64,000 bases of DNA from Rhabdophis nuchalis (lineage: Eukaryota; Chordata; Lepidosauria; Squamata; Natricidae), in the NCBI GenBank assembly GCA_039707465.1, contig CM077643.1, positions 375,837,919-375,901,918 of the forward strand, given 5' to 3'. Position numbers and translations under genes: made by a program. The first letter of the stretch is position 1. Every line of letters begins with the position of its first letter. The notes under the pieces are model-generated. The model had not been told where the DNA came from. It saw only the letters and a program-made list of their open reading frames with translations, and made no database searches. Shown one piece after another: positions 58,629 through 64,000 of this stretch.

Positions 58629-59474
58629 ACCAACTTTATATGGCCATCCATCTAAAAGTAAGCGAATGATGTACAACCATGTATATCTTGATTGAACCAT
58701 GATATCTGTTCAATGTAAATTGAACAGGATGTAACCGCACTTATTCTTTTAACTTACATAAGGAAAGTGATGATATCACTAATATTAATTCTAAAGATTT
58801 TTTTAAAAAAACGATTGGACATGTCTATTAATGACAGGCTGAGTTTGTATTTTGGTGCTTACACTAAAATTATAAATTCAAGCTTTTTACTCCTTTCTGT
58901 TAAATAATATTGCTTTCCTGTACGACTGAAAGCGAAAGTCTCAAAAATAAATACTATATATTACCAAGCGTTTCCCCTCAAATGGTGCATGTTAGCCTAC
59001 AGAGCATTATGTTCTGTTTCCAAAATATGGACTCATGTCTCAAGGTGACATTTGCTACCATTTCTAGATTCTACAAAAGCAGTCATAATACATTCTCTAT
59101 ACATTATAGCAGCAGCACATATAAAAATGGGCTTCAGTAAATTAAATAGTAATATCTACATTTACAGGAGCACTTTAAAATGTTCATTTCCCATATACCC
59201 AATAATCCATACAAAGACCAATCAGGCTAGTATAATTACTCCTGGTTGGACATGAATTTGAGACAACAGCAATTTGTTGAAGGACGCAGAGCAATTCAAA
59301 CCAAAGACAAGCTTGCAATCAAAAGATTTCATGATTTGCAGCTTTCTCATAACAATGTTATTATATTAATTGTATAATTTTAAATTATTTATTTTAATAT
59401 ATTTAATAAAACATCTATTAATAATGGATGAGGGATATTAACTAATTTTTAATATGAAATGTTGTATATAGTTA

Positions 59475-59543
59475 TTGTTTTTATTCTCCCTGTGCACCGC
59501 CCCGAGTCCCTGTGGGGAGAGGGTGCGGTTTATAAGTATTAAA

Positions 59544-59604
<61 letters not shown>
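59475..59604 (+). mobile_element. L2-type LINE 3' terminus with (ATT)n tail
   Basis: In plus sense it reads CCCTGTGCACCGCCCCGAG, then TCCCTGTGGGGAGAGGG, then TTATAAGTATTAAA, and ends in about 59 bp of pure ATT (59545-59603). The unit is the reverse complement of the 3' ends at 42.3 kb and 44.3 kb, so it is a third, very short copy in the opposite orientation. Confidence 0.82.
59545..59603. repeat. (ATT)n microsatellite at an L2 tail
   Basis: Roughly 20 perfect ATT units directly follow the L2 3' terminus. Confidence 0.96.
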
Positions 59605-60142
59605 TAGTTTTATGGGTTGGGAAAGCAAATTCTAGATTGGTAAGATTTTCCAATCAGTGTCTCAGCTGATATGTTTGATAGCTATGTACTTTTTCATTTT
59701 TCCAACACTATATAGAAAGGAAAATATTAACCACTTTCTTGCTATCCAGAAGTCTGGGACAGTTGTGCAGATGTATAATTTTATAGCAATCCTACAGTCT
59801 CCAGTGTGGATTTTCAAATTGCGCAGATAAAGGTAATTATTGGAACGCTTCCTTATATTTGATTCTATTTTAATTTCCATCAGGGAGGAAGAATTAATCG
59901 TCAGCTGAACACTCAAGTTGCTATATACAGGAAGGGGGAGACTGAATTCTCAAATGGATATTTGACTACAGTTGTCTTAGAATTGCATGACCCTCAAAGG
60001 TGCTTGTATGCTAATATCCAATTAAATATGCATTTCTATTCCCCAATTAGTTATGTGCAACTGCAAAAGATAACCAAAACTTCACACAGGGATGTGCACA
60101 CTAAGACAAGAAACACAAGAATCCATTTTATTTATTTATTTT

Positions 60143-60228
60143 TATTTAATAATAATAATACAATAGCAGAGTTGGAAGGGACCTTGGAGGTCTTCTAGTC
60201 CAACCCCCTGCCTAGGCAGGAAGCCCTA
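60143..60228 (-). mobile_element. CR1 LINE 3' terminus
   Basis: The minus strand reads GGGGGTTGGACTAGAAGACC, then TCCAAGGTCCCTTCCAACTC, then a TTATT-rich tail. That is the standard CR1 3' end of reptiles and birds. It abuts the L2 piece at 60234, giving two LINE tails side by side. Confidence 0.85.
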
Positions 60229-60233
60229 TACAA

Positions 60234-60350
60234 TTTATTTATTTATTAGATTTTTATACCGCCCTTCTCCCTTTCGGGACTCAGGGCGGTGTAACATAAA
60301 ATACGTTAAAAATATATTAAATGATTAGCCTGTCCTAAAACCCTACTAAA
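60234..60350 (-). mobile_element. L2-type LINE 3' end, another subfamily
   Basis: Read on the minus strand it has ACACCGCCCTGAGTCCCGAA followed by GGGCGGTATAAAAATC and a TAAA-rich tail (60231-60245 on plus). The hairpin-like GCCCTGAGTC...GGGCGG block is typical of L2-group 3' ends, but the flanking sequence differs from the copies at 42-45 kb. Confidence 0.7.
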
Positions 60351-61561
60351 ACCCCTACTAAAAACAATTAACATTTTGTTTGATGCTTTCCAAAATGATG
60401 TATAGACACATTCTTGCTAATGTAAATTTGCTCCTCTTTCCTTTGCAAACACCCTTTGGGTTTATGTATCAAAAGCAAGGCATCAAAAGGTGCAATATTG
60501 CACAGGCATTTGCCATATGCTCCAACACAAATACCAAACTGGTTTGCGGCTAAAAAGTAGATCAGCTGGAGAATGGTTTTGTTGGGATAGGTGGACAGGA
60601 GGTGAGATGAGAAGAGGCGCCTACAAACTGAAAAGCTATACAGAAAAGAGGATATATGGGACAATATGCTGACTAGTCACAGATATCTGAGACGAAGGGG
60701 ATGAAAGCAAAGCAGAAAACCTACTGAAATAAAGGGATATATTTTGCACGTTCCTGTTCCAGGAAGGAAAAACCTGTAGAAGAACCAAGTGATGCTGACA
60801 GTTCCCAAGCACTTAGGGAGAACAAATGGATATAATGGCTGATTATTACAGGCAAGCACACTCCTAATCTTCCATATGTTAACGGTCTGCTGTTATGAAA
60901 TTCAGACTTGTTTCCAACAGACCCCTCTTGAATCCCAAGACACCAGAACAGGTTCACGCAAAACATTTAACTTTGATATTGTGTCTCCAGAGTTTTCATG
61001 CTAAACCATAAACAAATTTAACCACATAACCATGCCACAACAAAATGAAAATGATCAATCTTAGCATGTAGTTCAAATACATCTGCTAGATTAATAACCA
61101 AAAAAACCCCACTTACAAATACACTCAAAATCATGCAAGTAGTATATTCACGTAAGTTTCCTTTTGCTATCAGAATGCCTCAATTTTAGGAGATTTCCAA
61201 GCGATGAAATTTAGGATCTCTTTGTCAACATTAAAAAAATAACTGAACAACCTCATCAGAAAGCATATGCTTCAGCAAATCACAGACCTAAAAGATATGG
61301 CCTTGTTTAGCAACACATTCAGGATAGCATCATGAGGGGGAAAAAATCTATCAGTCAAATATGCAATGTATAGAAAACATGTTTTAAAAGGAAGCCGCAC
61401 TGTATACATTTTATTCAATTTTAGACAGATAAAACATATTTCTCTATTTTTCTCTTGGTCATAACTCCAATACTATTGCATCTACTTCAGCAACTGGATG
61501 CTGGTCACAGAAATAAGCATAATACATGGGATTGTAGAGAAAATTTACTGACATCATTCTT

Positions 61562-61779
61562 CATAAAAGATCCAGGAGGACTTATGGAGACCTGGAAATT
61601 CCTCTTACTGTACTTTAACTAAACCAATTCCCTGGGATAATTAGACATCCAATTGCTTCCACTTGAAATACATAAAAGATCCAGGCGGACTTATGGAGAC
61701 CTGGAAATTCCTCTTACTGTATTTTAACCAAACCAATTCCCTGGGATAATTAGACATCCATTTGATTCCACTTGAAATA
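61562..61779. repeat. 109-bp tandem duplication
   Basis: 61562-61670 and 61671-61779 are near-identical (a handful of changes). Both begin CATAAAAGATCCAGG and end ACTTGAAATA. The junction is direct with no spacer. Confidence 0.96.
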
Positions 61780-63402
61780 CAGACCTGATTTAGAAGAGAC
61801 TGGGATATGTCTGGGTACACCTCTATTTTATCAAAAAGTTCTCTATTTTCATTGCAAGTTTTATTTTTAGGTTATTTTTCATTTATTTACAAAATATGCG
61901 GGTTTCAAATCAGAGCAATAAAAAAGCGCCTCCTAACTATAATCAACCCGATCTTTCTCGAAACAACCAAACTTATTGTTATTTTGAAAGGCTTTAAAAA
62001 AAAAAAGCAAAAAATAAAGTTTCGGATGGCCATGGAAATTAAGTGACTAAGTCAAATGCTCTTTGTGGAGAAAGCAGTTCCATAAAAGAGGAAAATGAAA
62101 TAATTGAACAAAATGTCTTTATAATGTTAACAAGAGCCAGAGCTAAAAAGCCCTATTTTGCAGCTCTGAGAGTTTCAATCTCTGAAGGTAAGGGGGGAAA
62201 TGGAGCAGAACTTTTGTTTCAGAACCTGAGATTGCAGGCATAGATTCATTCCCTCTTCCTTTTTATATTTCATGTCCACTTTCCATTTATCTACGAACAT
62301 AGCAATTTAATAGGATGACAATTTGAATAGATTTGGGGGGGGGGGGGAGAAGAACCTTCTTTAATCTATGGTTTCTTTAGTTAAAAATAATTCCTCTTGG
62401 GAGAGGTGATGTTAAGAATAGACCGTTCTGGGTTAGAAAGAGACATACCAGGAAATTCAGTACATTTAACAGTCATTAAATTATATCTCCTTCTCCAGCA
62501 AATCTTAGTGCTAACATCTGTGTTTTCCACTTAAACACACATTTGTTCTTCTACCCAGAATGGTTGTTTGCCTTTGTTTTATTTTTTACTCTTATACCAA
62601 GAGTGGATATATTCAATTGTATTCAACAACCCATACACAACTTAAAAGTTGATGCTATGTGTAAAAGCTGTGAAGGGTGTACTTTGCCAGATATTGCTGT
62701 ATCTACCCCCAATACATCTGCTCAGATAAGCAAGACATTGCCCATTCTGGAATATGCACAATGATGTACCTTCTTCAAAGAGAAACTATGTCTCCCACTC
62801 CCACTCCCATCACTTAAGCAGGATCATCAACAAGGTGATACAAAAAAGCAGAAGACTAAATATGATATAAATGTTAAGATAATCAAACAACATATAGATT
62901 ACATTATTTTACTACACATTTCACAATTAACAAATCTTATCTATTCAACTGGACATATCCATCAAGAACTACATTCTACATCGTCATAACACAAATTTAA
63001 TACAAAAGTATTGTATTATTACAAAAGTATTTCCACCCAAGCTAAATGCTACATTTAACACCCGTATTAATGCATGATATCAGATTGCAGGCACTCAAGG
63101 TTCGAAATTTGAAAGAAATTGTGATAATGCAGCGATATCCAAGAATCCACTCTCTTTGCATGCTGCATAGCAACTTATCTACAGATACTTGCGATTATTC
63201 TGTTTTCCCAATAAGTGGCCCTCTGTCAAGAGTAGCATAATGCAAATAGTGTAACATCAGCTGTAACAGACTTGTTCACAATGTTTGTAAGCCATACGAT
63301 GCCATCTTGAGCCAGATATAACATTATTGATAACATATTCTGGGTGCTATTGAAATCCACTGAAATAATTCTTTTCATTCCTGTTGTCTTCTCTTTCCTT
63401 GT

Positions 63403-63424
63403 CCCCACCCCCACCCCCACCCCC
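63403..63424 (-). other. G-quadruplex-type run on the minus strand
   Basis: Plus CCCCACCCCCACCCCCACCC and two more Cs; the minus strand thus has four runs of four or five Gs separated by single T. This meets the usual G-quadruplex pattern. Confidence 0.85.
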
Positions 63425-63810
63425 GGGCTTTCAAAATTTGCCCATGGAATTTCAAAAGAGTTAAATCAGATCAGGAAGTCTCCCGGTTTTTACACAAGCA
63501 ACATTGCAATCTTGATGAAAAATCAGCAGCAAATCAATTTCCCCCAGAGGAAAGATTTCCCCTTTTCTTTTGTATTTATGATTGCTTGCTAGGAGGAAAG
63601 CTGAAATAATTAAACTTTTGGTCGTTGTTGCCTTTGCTGCTTTTACTGTTTGTCAATGATTAGTGACCATTAAGCAATGAGCATATTTTCCTGCAACAGC
63701 TCTGGTCTTCCCTTTTCCTTCAGAGACATTCCCTGCCTTTCATTAAAAAAAAGGATACCTATTCTGCTACCCACTGAGATGACTGCTGCCAAATATGAAC
63801 AATTTAAGCC

Positions 63811-63857
63811 TACACACACACACACACACACACGCACACACACACACGCACACACAG
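63811..63857. repeat. (CA)n microsatellite with CG interruptions
   Basis: Long CA tract broken twice by CACGCA. Confidence 0.96.
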
Positions 63858-64000
63858 TTTTCAAGGTCACTGCTGGAATACACAAGTTCTTACTTAACAA
63901 CATTATCCAAATCCTACCCAGCATTACTGTATACAAAACATCCAGTATCTGCAAGAGGAAGGGTAGGTGAGAAGGGGACAGGCATGGCAAAACACTGAAG

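Larger units (their letters stand above)
31499..64000. other. NCOA1: Upstream intron / 5' region of NCOA1
   Basis: The acceptor in front of the start exon shows that this side begins with an intron. I could not locate a 5' UTR exon or a CpG-island promoter. The GC-rich blocks seen here (34899-35277, 44412-45740, 46140-46577) are all mobile elements. Stretches with nothing recognisable include 33975-34890, 39915-42200, 42570-43480, 43700-44220, 48380-50590, 51730-54550, 58630-59470 and 60350-61560. Confidence 0.5.

Overview
This window looks like vertebrate nuclear DNA from a squamate reptile, most likely a snake. The evidence is the mix of mobile elements. I see a tRNA-derived SINE of the type common in snakes, a Sauria-type SINE with a BovB-like tail, CR1, L2, BovB/RTE and R4-like LINE pieces, many short hAT-like elements (MITEs), and a GATA/GACA (Bkm-like) microsatellite. 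The DNA is AT-rich, has almost no long open frames, and carries clear spliced exons. Nothing suggests a prokaryote, plasmid or phage.

The only host gene I can support is NCOA1 (SRC-1, nuclear receptor coactivator 1), on the minus strand. Its initiator exon lies at 31393-31498, with the ATG at 31481-31479. The next coding exon, which encodes the bHLH domain, lies at 24064-24230. The two join in phase (split codon 2+1) and their protein is collinear with the first 85 residues of the mammalian protein as I recall it. The bHLH exon ends in phase 1. The following PAS-domain exon was not found in 1-24063, so it should lie beyond the left edge. DNA right of 31498 should be 5' UTR intron or upstream sequence.

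Layout. Positions 1-24063 are the intron after the bHLH exon. It holds CR1 pieces, a BovB LINE remnant (about 12760-14600), tRNA-derived SINEs, and five hAT-like elements, one a near-perfect fold-back with an exact 8-bp duplication. Positions 24231-31392 are the 7.2-kb intron between the two exons, with an L2 remnant and a decayed fold-back element. Positions 31499-64000 hold a GC-richer block of unknown origin (about 31990-32890), further hAT-like MITEs, a CR1/L3-like piece, an R4-like LINE remnant, and two young L2-type copies. One of the L2 copies has an open 449-codon reverse transcriptase frame. The right end has an older L2 with a MITE inside it and a GATA/GACA/GACC array at its 3' end, a probable solo LTR, and a dense run of CTAC-type microsatellites and nested DNA elements (55.8-58.6 kb).

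The genes do not form a pathway: this is one regulatory gene with large introns filled by transposons. The main points are the nested insertions with readable target-site duplications, the repeated placement of microsatellites at LINE 3' ends, a possible recursive splice site at the NCOA1 start exon, and a few unexplained hairpins and inverted repeats. I found no new defence, toxin or biosynthetic system.
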